Of a DNA stretch of 64,000 nt, positions 39,190 to 48,073 are shown piece after piece (position 1 is the first letter of the stretch; each line of letters starts with the position of its first letter). Location of the stretch: contig NZ_MIKB01000018.1 in assembly GCF_001730365.1 (NCBI RefSeq), forward strand, positions 55,383-119,382, written 5' to 3'. The stretch comes from Enterococcus quebecensis (lineage in GTDB: Bacteria > Bacillota > Bacilli > Lactobacillales > Enterococcaceae). Under the pieces are notes generated by a model. The model was not told where the DNA came from. It saw only the letters and a program-made list of their open reading frames with translations, and did no database searches. The position numbers and the translations under genes were made by a program.

Positions 39190-41382
39190 CTATTTCACAT
39201 GTTTTACTCGTGATGAGATTTCTTTATGGCGTCCATGAACCATAGGTCTAGCTTGTGGATTACCTAAGTAACCGCAAGTCCGTTTAACAACATCACAGGA
39301 TTTTGGATCATGATTACCGCATTGTGGACACTCAAAACCTCGTTCAGTTGGATGGAAATCTCCTTCAAATCCGCATTCATAACAATGATCAATCGGCGTA
39401 TTTGTTCCAAGATACCCAACACGATCATATGCATAATCCCAAACTGCTTCTAAAGCCTTGGGATTTTGTTGTAAAACGGGGTATTCACAATAATGAATGA
39501 AACCACCAGAACAATATTGTGGATAATCTTTTTCAAAATCTAGTTTTTCAAAAGGGGTAGGATCTTTGCGAACATCATAATGGAAACTATTCGTGTAATA
39601 TTCTTTGTCTGTGATATTTTCGACTACACCAAATTTTTCAGTATCTAAACGACAAAAACGGTCAGTTAAACTTTCACTAGGCGTTGAATAAACACTAAAG
39701 TGATAACCATAATCATTGCCCCATTGATCAGCATGATCTTTTAAGTCTCTTAAAATAGCGATAGTAAAGTCTTTCGCTTCGGGATTTGTTTCCCACTCGC
39801 CACCATAAAAAGCAGAAGCCACTTCGTATAAACCAATATATCCCAATGAAACAGTGGCGCGTTTATTTTTGAATAGTTCATTAACAGAATCTTTTTTAGA
39901 TAAACGTTTGCCAAATGCGCCATACATATAAAGAATGGGTGCGTTTGCTGGAGTCGCTTCTTTACAGCGTTCAACACGATAAACTAAAGCATCTTTCATT
40001 GTTTCCAAACGTTCAGTTAAAAGAGTCCAGAATTTATCCTTATCGCCTTGAGCTTCCATTGCAATTCTTGGAAGATTCAAGGTAACAACACCTAAATTCA
40101 TACGACCAACATTCACTTCTTGACCCTGCTCGTCTTTCCAACCTTGCAAGAAAGAGCGACAGCCCATAGGTACTTTAAAACTTCCAGTTAAATCGACTAA
40201 TTTATCATAATTTAAAATATCTGGATACATCCGTTTGGTCGCACATTCTAATGCAAGTTGTTTCACATCGTAGTTTGGATCTTTTTTATTTAGGTTTACA
40301 CCACGCTTTAAAGTGAAAATCAATTTAGGGAAAATAGCTGTTCTTTTTTCACTACCTAGTCCATTGATGCGGATTTGCAAAATTGCTCGTTGAATCTCAC
40401 GTTCAAACCAATTTAGGCCTAAACCAAAGCCTAAAGAAGTAAATGGTGTTTGTCCATTTGATGTGAACAAGGTATTGATTTCATATTCTAAACTTTGCAT
40501 CGCATCATAAATATCTTTTTGGGTTTTAGTTTTTGCATATTCTTCCTGACGTTTAGAACCATCAATCCATTCTTTTGCATCAGCTAAATGTTTTTGATAA
40601 TTTAATTCAGCGAATGGTGCCAATAATTCATCTACACGGTCAGCGGAACAGCCGCCATATTGACTAGATGCTACGTTGGCGATGATTTGAGAAATTTGAG
40701 CAGTGGCTGTTTGAATTGATTTTGGTGATTCTACTTCTGCATTACCGATTTTGAAGCCCTTATTTAACATCCCTTTAAAATCGATTAGGCAGCAATTAGT
40801 CATGGGTGTATATGGATGGTAATCTAAATCATGGTAATGGATGTCACCTTTTTGATGGGCGTTAGCCACATGGGGAGGGAGCATCTTCAAGCCAATCGAT
40901 TTACCCACAATACCCGCAGTTAAGTCTCGTTGTGTATTGAAAACATCGCTGTCTTTATTAGCATTTTCGTTCACGACAGATTGATCTTTATTGATTAATT
41001 TACTGATTGTAAAGTTGATATCAGTTGCCTTACTCCGTTCAAAATCACGGCGTGTACGGTAGTTAATGTACTCTTCAGCCAACTCATATTCATTTTTCGA
41101 TAGTAAAGTATGTTCGACGATACTTTGGATTTCATAAATTTTTACATTTTCAGTGAAACGATCTGAAATTTCTTGATCAACGCTCTCCACAATTTCTTGA
41201 ATACGTTCGTGTGCAAGCGGGTCCAAAGAACCTCGGATTTTTTGTTCAGCTTTGATCAAAGCATCGTATATCTTGTGATCATCAAAATCAACCAATCGTC
41301 CATCTCTTTTGACAATTTTTATCTCTTTTAAGGCTGAATCAATAGAATTTACTCCGTTATTCGCTTGCTTAATCTCCATCAT
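39190..41382 (-). CDS. nrdD: Anaerobic (class III) ribonucleoside-triphosphate reductase
   Basis: Makes dNTPs without oxygen. 730 residues: N-terminal ATP-cone (IVKRDGRLVDFDDHKIYDAL), large catalytic barrel, a zinc site (CYECG...CPQCG) near residue 660 and the glycyl-radical loop TCGYLG with Gly704. GAGGAGATGG precedes the double ATG. Its promoter carries two NrdR boxes. The activase gene nrdG lies downstream on the same strand, but separated by an opposite-strand gene, so the two are separate units. Confidence 0.97.
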   Translation of the reverse strand: MMEIKQANNGVNSIDSALKEIKIVKRDGRLVDFDDHKIYDALIKAEQKIRGSLDPLAHERIQEIVESVDQEISDRFTENVKIYEIQSIVEHTLLSKNEYELAEEYINYRTRRDFERSKATDINFTISKLINKDQSVVNENANKDSDVFNTQRDLTAGIVGKSIGLKMLPPHVANAHQKGDIHYHDLDYHPYTPMTNCCLIDFKGMLNKGFKIGNAEVESPKSIQTATAQISQIIANVASSQYGGCSADRVDELLAPFAELNYQKHLADAKEWIDGSKRQEEYAKTKTQKDIYDAMQSLEYEINTLFTSNGQTPFTSLGFGLGLNWFEREIQRAILQIRINGLGSEKRTAIFPKLIFTLKRGVNLNKKDPNYDVKQLALECATKRMYPDILNYDKLVDLTGSFKVPMGCRSFLQGWKDEQGQEVNVGRMNLGVVTLNLPRIAMEAQGDKDKFWTLLTERLETMKDALVYRVERCKEATPANAPILYMYGAFGKRLSKKDSVNELFKNKRATVSLGYIGLYEVASAFYGGEWETNPEAKDFTIAILRDLKDHADQWGNDYGYHFSVYSTPSESLTDRFCRLDTEKFGVVENITDKEYYTNSFHYDVRKDPTPFEKLDFEKDYPQYCSGGFIHYCEYPVLQQNPKALEAVWDYAYDRVGYLGTNTPIDHCYECGFEGDFHPTERGFECPQCGNHDPKSCDVVKRTCGYLGNPQARPMVHGRHKEISSRVKHVK

Positions 41383-41417
41383 TACTACCCATCTCCTCGT
41401 TGATTTATTCCTTTCTT

Positions 41418-41502
41418 ATCATAAAACAATTCGTTGAATCTTTCAACTATATATAGTGTTGAATTTAAATTTATTTTCATATTGGTAACTATATATAGTG
41501 TT
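41418..41502 (-). promoter_or_regulatory. nrdD promoter with two NrdR boxes
   Basis: Minus-strand promoter TTGAAA (41441-41446) - 17 - TATGAT (41418-41423). Identical boxes AACTATATATAGTGTT occur at 41445-41460, overlapping the -35, and at 41487-41502, with starts 42 bases apart (about four helical turns). Confidence 0.88.
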
Positions 41503-41691
41503 TATTAGAAATGAAAAAATAGTGAAAACAATTCGTTGAGAGGTTTGTGTCGATTGTCACAACCTTGTTGCTGAGAAAAATAAATACTTGATAAAAAAAT
41601 TGTTAGCATTACTTAATTGTAAGAGGAAACGATGTTCAGTTACACCAAATATTGGTAGAATAAAGACAATGAATAAACTGGAGCGAAATCT

Positions 41692-42459
41692 ATGAAAAAA
41701 ATTTTAGAAGTGAATCACTTAAGTAAATCATATGGCTATAGAAGTAATAAAGTACAAGTCTTAAATAATATTTCTTTTTCTGTTGATCAAGGGGAATTTG
41801 TCGGAATTATGGGACCTAGTGGTGCGGGGAAATCAACCTTATTAAATACTATATCTACGATTACTTTGCCAACAACAGGAACTGTTCGAATCGATAACCA
41901 AGATATTCTTAAAATGCGGGATAATCAAATTAGCGATTTTCGTCGTAAGGAGTTAGGGTTTATTTTTCAAAACTTCAATTTAATGGAGACTTTGAATGTA
42001 AAGGATAATATCCTGTTGCCGTTGGCTGTGGATCGAATGCCTATAGCTGAAATGGAGGAACGGTTAACCCATGTTGCTAATGTTTTAGGAATTGAACAAT
42101 TATTGACGACTTATCCTAGTATGATCTCAGTTGGGCAAAAGCAGCGTGTAGCAGCGGCACGTGCATTGGTTACCAAACCTAAAATAATTTTTGCGGATGA
42201 ACCTACGGGCTCGCTGGATTCTAAATCAGCAGCAGAGTTGCTTCAGTATATGACGAATATGAATGTACAAGATGATGCAACGATTATGATGGTTACCCAT
42301 GATCCATATACAGCAAGCTACTGCAATCGTATTTTGTTTATTAAGGATGGTGTGATATTTTCAGAAGTTGTTCGTCAAGGTTCTAGAAGAGATTTTTTTA
42401 ACCAAGTGATTGATATGCAAGCTACAATTGGCGGAGGTGGCCGTGCCAATGATTTTTAA
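41692..42459 (+). CDS. BceA-type ABC transporter ATP-binding protein
   Basis: 255 residues: Walker A GPSGAGKST (about 42-50), Q-loop FIFQNFNLM, a modified signature SVGQKQRVAAARAL (usually LSGGQ), Walker B IIFADEPTGSLD, and the H-loop VTHD. The ATPase with its overlapping BceB-like permease fits the peptide-antibiotic detoxification or sensing family. No BceR/BceS genes are adjacent, so any sensor is elsewhere. It overlaps the permease gene by 11 bases. Confidence 0.9.
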   Translation: MKKILEVNHLSKSYGYRSNKVQVLNNISFSVDQGEFVGIMGPSGAGKSTLLNTISTITLPTTGTVRIDNQDILKMRDNQISDFRRKELGFIFQNFNLMETLNVKDNILLPLAVDRMPIAEMEERLTHVANVLGIEQLLTTYPSMISVGQKQRVAAARALVTKPKIIFADEPTGSLDSKSAAELLQYMTNMNVQDDATIMMVTHDPYTASYCNRILFIKDGVIFSEVVRQGSRRDFFNQVIDMQATIGGGGRANDF

Positions 42460-44533
42460 ATTATCTTGGAAAAATTTCAAAGGCCAGTTTCTCAATTATT
42501 TGGTTTATTTTGTCAGTATGACCTTTGCAGTGGTTGTTTATTATTGTTTCAGTGCCATCACTTACAACAGATCGTTTGCAAGTAGAGCGGGGCAAGATAT
42601 CCATATCAATAGTGCAATGAATTTAGGCGGCATTCTTGTTGTTATTATGATTTTAGGATTTATGTTTGCGGCGAATCATTTCTTCTTATTAAAAAGAGGA
42701 AAAGAAATTGGTCTGTATCATCTAATCGGTATGCGAAAAGGGCAAATATCTTTTTTGTTTTTTGTGGAGACATTGATTTTAGGGGCGGTATCTCTGGTAT
42801 CAGGAATCATTTTAGGGATTATTTTTTCAAAGTTATTCTCAATGATTCTAGCAAAAGCAATGTTTTTGCAAGTTGAAAGCCTCTTTTTCGTTTCAATTCC
42901 GTCGATGATTCAAACAAGTCTGGTGTTTGTATTTATGTTACTGGCAGTATCTCTTCGAAGCAGTTGGTTGATTTATCGTTATCAAGTGATGAATCTAGTC
43001 AAACCAACGAAGAAAAGTGAGCTGAACTCAAAGAAAATGTCTGTTTTAAGTGTTTGTTTAGGTGTTCTAGGCATAACGCTTATTGGTATTGGATACTTTT
43101 TATCGTACAACATTATTCACTTTGCTACCGTTTTAATACGTACGAAGGTCGGTTTTTCTGGTTTCTTGATTGCACCGCTACTAATTATGTTTATTTGTAT
43201 GCTAGGAACTTACTTGTTTTTTAAATACACAATGTATTTATTTGTGTATTTATTTGGGAAAAGTAAATACAATTATTACCGAAAACTGAATATGTTAGCT
43301 TTAGGAAATGCCAAAATTCATATTAAAAGAGGCGGAAATACATTATCCTTTGTAACTATTTTTATTGCAATTGCTTTAGGGATGATTGGAGGAGCGGCAT
43401 CTTTTTATACTATAGGAATGAATTCAGTGAATGCAACAGCACCTACTGATTTTATCGTGTCTGAAGAGAATTTTAAGAAATTCACACAAATAATTGAAAA
43501 GGAACCGGATACAAAAATCGATTCAGTAGTCAAATTAAATTATAAGTTGACGGGTAGCCGATTTCATCTTAAAATTGGACAAGAAGAAAAACAAAATACA
43601 TTAAGCCCAATAAACTTACTATCACTCTCCAATTATCGAGAATTTCAAAAAATAAATCCTTATTTGAAAAATATTGAGTTAACTAATGAGCGAGATAGTG
43701 TTATTTTGGACAGTATTCAAAACGTTTTAGGTGGGTTTATCAAATACGGTTCTGACTTTACATTATCTGGTGGAGTCAAGCTTAGTGTTTCTGATGTACG
43801 ACCAGATTATTTAGGTCAAAGCTTATTAAGATACACGTTCCCAACGATCGTTGTGTCAGATGAGCAATTCAATGAAATAACTTCTGGTACGGTATACACA
43901 CTGATGGCCTTTGACGTTGATACAAAAAATGAAGAAGCATTGGCAAATAATATGTCTGAAGCAATAAAACCTCAATGGATTGCACCTGTTTATTACAATT
44001 ATCAGTGGGTGGATAATCAATTGGAAGGCTATACATCAAAAAAAAGTCAGCAACCAGAGAAAACAAGCGCACAAGAGTTTTCTGAGACTGATGAACAGGA
44101 AAATTGGCAATTGAATTACACGAGCCGTTTCTTAGAGCAAAGGTATCAAAGAAGAGTAATGGGACTGTTCATTTATGTGGCAATGTTTTTAGGTATTTTG
44201 GCATTGATTATCACAGGTAGTATTTTGATGCTGCAGCAATTTTCTGAGGCTGAACGAGAAAAAGAAAGTTATGATTTGTTAAAGAAAATTGGTATTCCTA
44301 AAAAAGAAATCACTAAACTCATCTATCAGCAAAACAGCATTATTTTTTTTCCGCCAATGATTATTGGTGTCTTGCATGCGAGCTTTGCAATATATGTTTT
44401 TAGTAAAATTATTACAAGTTCTGGTTATTGGTTAGCGTATCTTTCTTGTGGGCTATTGATTTTGATTTATTTAGCTTATTATTTCTTAACGTCAGCGATT
44501 TATTCTCGTATGATCCATGGAAGTGATCGTTAA
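42449..44533 (+). CDS. BceB-type ABC transporter permease
   Basis: About 694 residues with ten predicted membrane segments arranged in the BceB fashion: a first hydrophobic segment, an FtsX block (about 45-190), a middle pair, an FtsX-like segment around 300, a large extracellular domain between segments 7 and 8 (about 320-545), and the final three segments. I choose ATG 42449 (MIFKLSWKNFKGQF), which follows GGAGGTGG; a GTG six bases upstream is also possible. It probably binds lantibiotic- or bacitracin-like lipid II complexes, by family analogy. Confidence 0.88.
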   Translation: MIFKLSWKNFKGQFLNYLVYFVSMTFAVVVYYCFSAITYNRSFASRAGQDIHINSAMNLGGILVVIMILGFMFAANHFFLLKRGKEIGLYHLIGMRKGQISFLFFVETLILGAVSLVSGIILGIIFSKLFSMILAKAMFLQVESLFFVSIPSMIQTSLVFVFMLLAVSLRSSWLIYRYQVMNLVKPTKKSELNSKKMSVLSVCLGVLGITLIGIGYFLSYNIIHFATVLIRTKVGFSGFLIAPLLIMFICMLGTYLFFKYTMYLFVYLFGKSKYNYYRKLNMLALGNAKIHIKRGGNTLSFVTIFIAIALGMIGGAASFYTIGMNSVNATAPTDFIVSEENFKKFTQIIEKEPDTKIDSVVKLNYKLTGSRFHLKIGQEEKQNTLSPINLLSLSNYREFQKINPYLKNIELTNERDSVILDSIQNVLGGFIKYGSDFTLSGGVKLSVSDVRPDYLGQSLLRYTFPTIVVSDEQFNEITSGTVYTLMAFDVDTKNEEALANNMSEAIKPQWIAPVYYNYQWVDNQLEGYTSKKSQQPEKTSAQEFSETDEQENWQLNYTSRFLEQRYQRRVMGLFIYVAMFLGILALIITGSILMLQQFSEAEREKESYDLLKKIGIPKKEITKLIYQQNSIIFFPPMIIGVLHASFAIYVFSKIITSSGYWLAYLSCGLLILIYLAYYFLTSAIYSRMIHGSDR

Positions 44534-44730
44534 AATTTAAGTTTTGTTTAAGCATAGGTTGAGGAAATAGTGAGAATGAGCATATGAAAACATGTATTAT
44601 TTTCTTTTCTCAGAAGTTTACATTCAGAGAGAGACTAAGTCAGAAAAAGTAAAAAAACGCTTCCTTCTCAGGTGTTTAAACAAAAATTGTATTAAAAAAA
44701 TAATTTTTCTTGTATTTTCTTTTACTATGT
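44534..44730. other. Intergenic stretch after the BceB-like gene
   Basis: About 200 AT-rich bases with no supported gene before the terminator at 44731. Confidence 0.4.
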
Positions 44731-44775
44731 AAAGAGGGTGGAACAAAAATTTTATCTTTTGTCCCGCCTTCTTTT
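44731..44775 (+). terminator. Terminator upstream of the dlt operon
   Basis: AAGAGGGTGGAACAAAA pairs with TTTTGTCCCGCCTTCTT (one mismatch, two G-U pairs), followed by TTTT. Confidence 0.8.
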
Positions 44776-44909
44776 ATATACAAGTGACAAAACTGTTAGT
44801 GGGAAATAGTCGTTTATCAAAAATTTTGTTTTATTTCCTACTTGGTTTTGATTACAATAGCAATATGTAAAATTGCGACTATGTGGAATTTTGGAGGCGT
44901 AAAAATAGA

Positions 44910-45059
44910 ATGAAAGAATTTCTCAAACAACCTAATGTACAGTATTGGGGAAGATTCATTGGAAAGACCGCTTTTTATTTTGGGGTACTTCTAGTGTTGA
45001 TTTATTTATATCATTACAAAAATATTGACGGCGGCACATTTATTTATAATGAGTTTTAA
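44910..45059 (+). CDS. dltX: DltX, D-alanylation small membrane protein
   Basis: 49 residues, absent from many annotations because of size. MKEFLKQPNVQYWGRF start, one membrane helix (about 20-36), and the conserved C-terminal motif region ending GGTFIYNEF. In recent work DltX relays D-alanine from DltB toward teichoic acid acceptors through its C-terminal Tyr. GGAGG is 12 bases upstream, a long spacing, but the context fixes the call: dltA starts 14 bases after its stop. Confidence 0.9.
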   Translation: MKEFLKQPNVQYWGRFIGKTAFYFGVLLVLIYLYHYKNIDGGTFIYNEF

Positions 45060-45073
45060 AGGGGGAGTACTTC

Positions 45074-46588
45074 ATGACGATTTTAAACATTATTGAAGCA
45101 ATTGATCGTTGGGGGATGGAGGAGCCAAACCGCCCTGTTTATATTGAAACCAATCGAACATATACTTATGGTGAGTTGAAAAAAGACTCAGATGCAATTG
45201 CTACTTATTTGCAGGAAAACATAGAAAGAGCTCGTCCAGTAGTTGTCTATGGCGAGTTGGAATTTGAAATGCTGGCTTGTTTTTTAGGTGCATCAAAAGC
45301 CGGTCATGCCTATATCCCAATCGAAGCGCATACACCGAAAGAACGTGTGGAAATGATTTTAGAAGTAGCAGATCCAGCAGTTATTTTTTCTGTCAAAGAG
45401 TGGCCTGAGCTAGAAACGACTGCTAAAACAGTTTCACTGGAAAAACTACATGAGATCTGTACAGAAGCAAAAATTGCAACTACACTTAAACCAGTTGTAG
45501 AGTCTGAAACATACTATATTATTTTCACCTCTGGAACAACTGGTGTACCAAAAGGTGTTCAAATCAGCCATACAAATCTTTTAAGCTTTGTTAATTGGGA
45601 ATTGACTGATTTTGGGATTACAGAAGGCATGCGCTTTTTATCCCAAGCACCTTATTCATTTGATTTATCAGTGATGGATCTCTATCCTGCATTGACTTCA
45701 GGTGGTTCATTAACACCGATGCGTAAAGATGTCATCACGGACTTTAAACAATTATTTACCATGTTGCCGACATTAGAAATAGAGGTTTGGGTTTCTACAC
45801 CATCCTTTATGGAGATTTGTTTGATGGAGCCAACATTTAATGGTGAACAAGTGGAAAGCTTGAAAATTTTCTTATTTTGTGGTGAGGAATTGCCTAATGC
45901 TACGGCTAAAAAGTTACTGGAACGTTTTCCAAAAGCGCATATATTCAATACCTATGGTCCGACAGAAGCGACTGTTGCCATTTCAGGAGTTGAGGTAACT
46001 CAACACTTATTAAATGAATACAACCGTATTCCAATCGGTTATGTAAAAGCTGATACCAATGTATACATTATGGATGGCGATAAAGAGGCTTCAGATGGAG
46101 AAGTTGGTGAGATTGTGATAGCAGGTCCAAGCGTTTCTAAAGGATACCTGAACAATCCAGAAAAAACAGAAGCGGCCTTTTTTGAATATAAAGGTCAACC
46201 AGCCTACCGAACAGGAGACGCCGGTAAGCTAAAAGAGGGGCTATTGATTTACGATGGACGTATTGATTTTCAAGTGAAACTTCACGGTTATCGTATTGAA
46301 CTTGAAGATGTTGATCATCATTTAGCGGGTGTTTCATATGTCAAACAAGCAGCTGTTGTGCCAAAATACCAAAATCATAAAGTCCAACAATTAGTTGCCT
46401 ATGTTGTCGCTGAGAGAAATGAATTCGATAAAGAGTTTAAGTTAACGAAAGCGATCAAAGAAGAGTTGAGGCAGACGGTAATGGATTACATGATTCCGCA
46501 AAAATTTATTTACGTGGATCAACTGCCGCTTACTGCTAATGGAAAGATCGACCGTAAAGGATTGATAAATGAGGTAAATGCAACATGA
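45074..46588 (+). CDS. dltA: D-alanine--D-alanyl carrier protein ligase
   Basis: ATP-dependent adenylation of D-alanine and its transfer to the DltC carrier. 504 residues of the ANL superfamily: FTSGTTGVPKGV P-loop-like motif (about 152-163), NTYGPTEATV near 293, YRTGD near 380 and the C-terminal catalytic Lys segment TANGKIDRKGL. GGGGGAG precedes the ATG. First enzyme of the dlt pathway that adds positive charge to teichoic acids and reduces binding of cationic peptides. Confidence 0.96.
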   Translation: MTILNIIEAIDRWGMEEPNRPVYIETNRTYTYGELKKDSDAIATYLQENIERARPVVVYGELEFEMLACFLGASKAGHAYIPIEAHTPKERVEMILEVADPAVIFSVKEWPELETTAKTVSLEKLHEICTEAKIATTLKPVVESETYYIIFTSGTTGVPKGVQISHTNLLSFVNWELTDFGITEGMRFLSQAPYSFDLSVMDLYPALTSGGSLTPMRKDVITDFKQLFTMLPTLEIEVWVSTPSFMEICLMEPTFNGEQVESLKIFLFCGEELPNATAKKLLERFPKAHIFNTYGPTEATVAISGVEVTQHLLNEYNRIPIGYVKADTNVYIMDGDKEASDGEVGEIVIAGPSVSKGYLNNPEKTEAAFFEYKGQPAYRTGDAGKLKEGLLIYDGRIDFQVKLHGYRIELEDVDHHLAGVSYVKQAAVVPKYQNHKVQQLVAYVVAERNEFDKEFKLTKAIKEELRQTVMDYMIPQKFIYVDQLPLTANGKIDRKGLINEVNAT

Positions 46589-47790
46589 TTAATTTTCCAC
46601 ACATGATTCCTTATGCGAATCCAATCTATTTTATATATCTATTGATTGCTTTAGCACCGATGATTCTAACATTATTAATTAAAGGGAAACGTTGGTCTTG
46701 GTATCAAGTATTAATTACGTTATTTTTCTTGTATATGAGTTTTGGCGGTGAGGATTGGAAACAAGGAGCTGCATTGATTGCTTATGTATGTTGGCAAACG
46801 ATTCTGGTCTGGGTTTACTTTCACTATCGTCAAAAGAAAAATGCTAGTTTAGTCTTTTATTTGGCTGTATTTTTAGCTTTGCTACCGTTGATACTAGTCA
46901 AAGTAGTTCCTTTTACTTCAGGACATGCCTCGATTTTTGGATTTTTAGGCATTTCTTATTTAACATTTAAGTCTGTACAAATCATTATGGAAATGCGTGA
47001 CGGATCGATTAAAGAATACAATATTTTTCGTTACATTGAATTTCTTTTGTTCTTTCCAACTATCTCTTCTGGGCCGATTGATCGTTATCGTCGCTTTGAA
47101 AAAGATGTGGAAAATCCGCCGACACCAGAGAAATATGTTGATTTTTTAGCAAAAGGAATTCATAATTTCTTTTTAGGTTTTTTGTACAAATTTATTATTG
47201 GTTATTACTTTGGCCAAGTGATGTTGCCAATCGTTGCAAAAGCAGCAGAGAAAACAGGTGGTATCTCTTGGGAACTAGTTGGTTATATGTATGTTTACAG
47301 CATGTACTTGTTCTTTGATTTTGCTGGGTATAGTTTATTTGCTGTAGGAACTAGCTATTTGATGGGGTATGATACGCCAATCAACTTTAATAAACCGTTT
47401 TTAAGTTGGAATATTAAAGAATTCTGGAATCGTTGGCACATGACATTATCTTTTTGGTTCCGTGATTATGTATATATGAGATTGATGTTTACGTTGATCA
47501 AAAAGAAAGTATTTAAAAGTAGAATCGTTGCTTCCAACGTCGGGTATTTTGCCTTATTCTTGCTTATGGGAATCTGGCACGGACTGACTTGGTATTATAT
47601 TGCTTACGGGCTATATCATGCTACGTTGATTTGTGTGACGGATGCATGGTTAAGGTTCAAGAAAAAACATAAAGAAAAAATTCCCTCAAACAAATTCACC
47701 CATGCATTTGCGATATTTTTAACATTTAATGCTGTGTGTTTAAGTTTCTTGATTTTTTCCGGCTTTTTAGATACTCTATTCTTTAAATAA
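46585..47790 (+). CDS. dltB: D-alanyl transfer protein DltB (MBOAT)
   Basis: 401-residue polytopic membrane O-acyltransferase that takes D-alanine across the membrane. The MBOAT motifs are FWNRWHMTLSFWFRDY near residue 280 and the active His in MGIWHGLTWYY near 330. The start overlaps the dltA stop by four bases (ATGA), so translation is coupled. Confidence 0.96.
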   Translation: MINFPHMIPYANPIYFIYLLIALAPMILTLLIKGKRWSWYQVLITLFFLYMSFGGEDWKQGAALIAYVCWQTILVWVYFHYRQKKNASLVFYLAVFLALLPLILVKVVPFTSGHASIFGFLGISYLTFKSVQIIMEMRDGSIKEYNIFRYIEFLLFFPTISSGPIDRYRRFEKDVENPPTPEKYVDFLAKGIHNFFLGFLYKFIIGYYFGQVMLPIVAKAAEKTGGISWELVGYMYVYSMYLFFDFAGYSLFAVGTSYLMGYDTPINFNKPFLSWNIKEFWNRWHMTLSFWFRDYVYMRLMFTLIKKKVFKSRIVASNVGYFALFLLMGIWHGLTWYYIAYGLYHATLICVTDAWLRFKKKHKEKIPSNKFTHAFAIFLTFNAVCLSFLIFSGFLDTLFFK

Positions 47791-47836
47791 AAAAATAAAA
47801 TACAGCTAAGGCTGTACTTTAAGGGAGACAATAACA

Positions 47837-48073
47837 ATGAATGTAGAAAAAACAGTTTTAGATATTTTAGAAGAAATCACAGGCACTGATGAAGTAAAAG
47901 AAAATAAAGATGTTGATTTGTTTGAAGAAGGTTTAATGGATTCATTGGCTACTGTTCAATTATTAGTGGAAATCGAAGGACAACTAGGTGTACAAGTACC
48001 CGTTTCTGATTTTGATCGTGAACTATGGAAAACACCTAATAAAGTGATTGAACAAGTGAAAGCATTACAATAA
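47837..48073 (+). CDS. dltC: D-alanyl carrier protein
   Basis: 78-residue acyl-carrier-like protein; the phosphopantetheine-bearing Ser36 is in LMDSLATVQ. It carries D-Ala from DltA to DltB. The 46-base gap to dltB contains a small hairpin (TACAGC/GCTGTA), and the gene has its own AGGGAG site. Confidence 0.95.
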   Translation: MNVEKTVLDILEEITGTDEVKENKDVDLFEEGLMDSLATVQLLVEIEGQLGVQVPVSDFDRELWKTPNKVIEQVKALQ

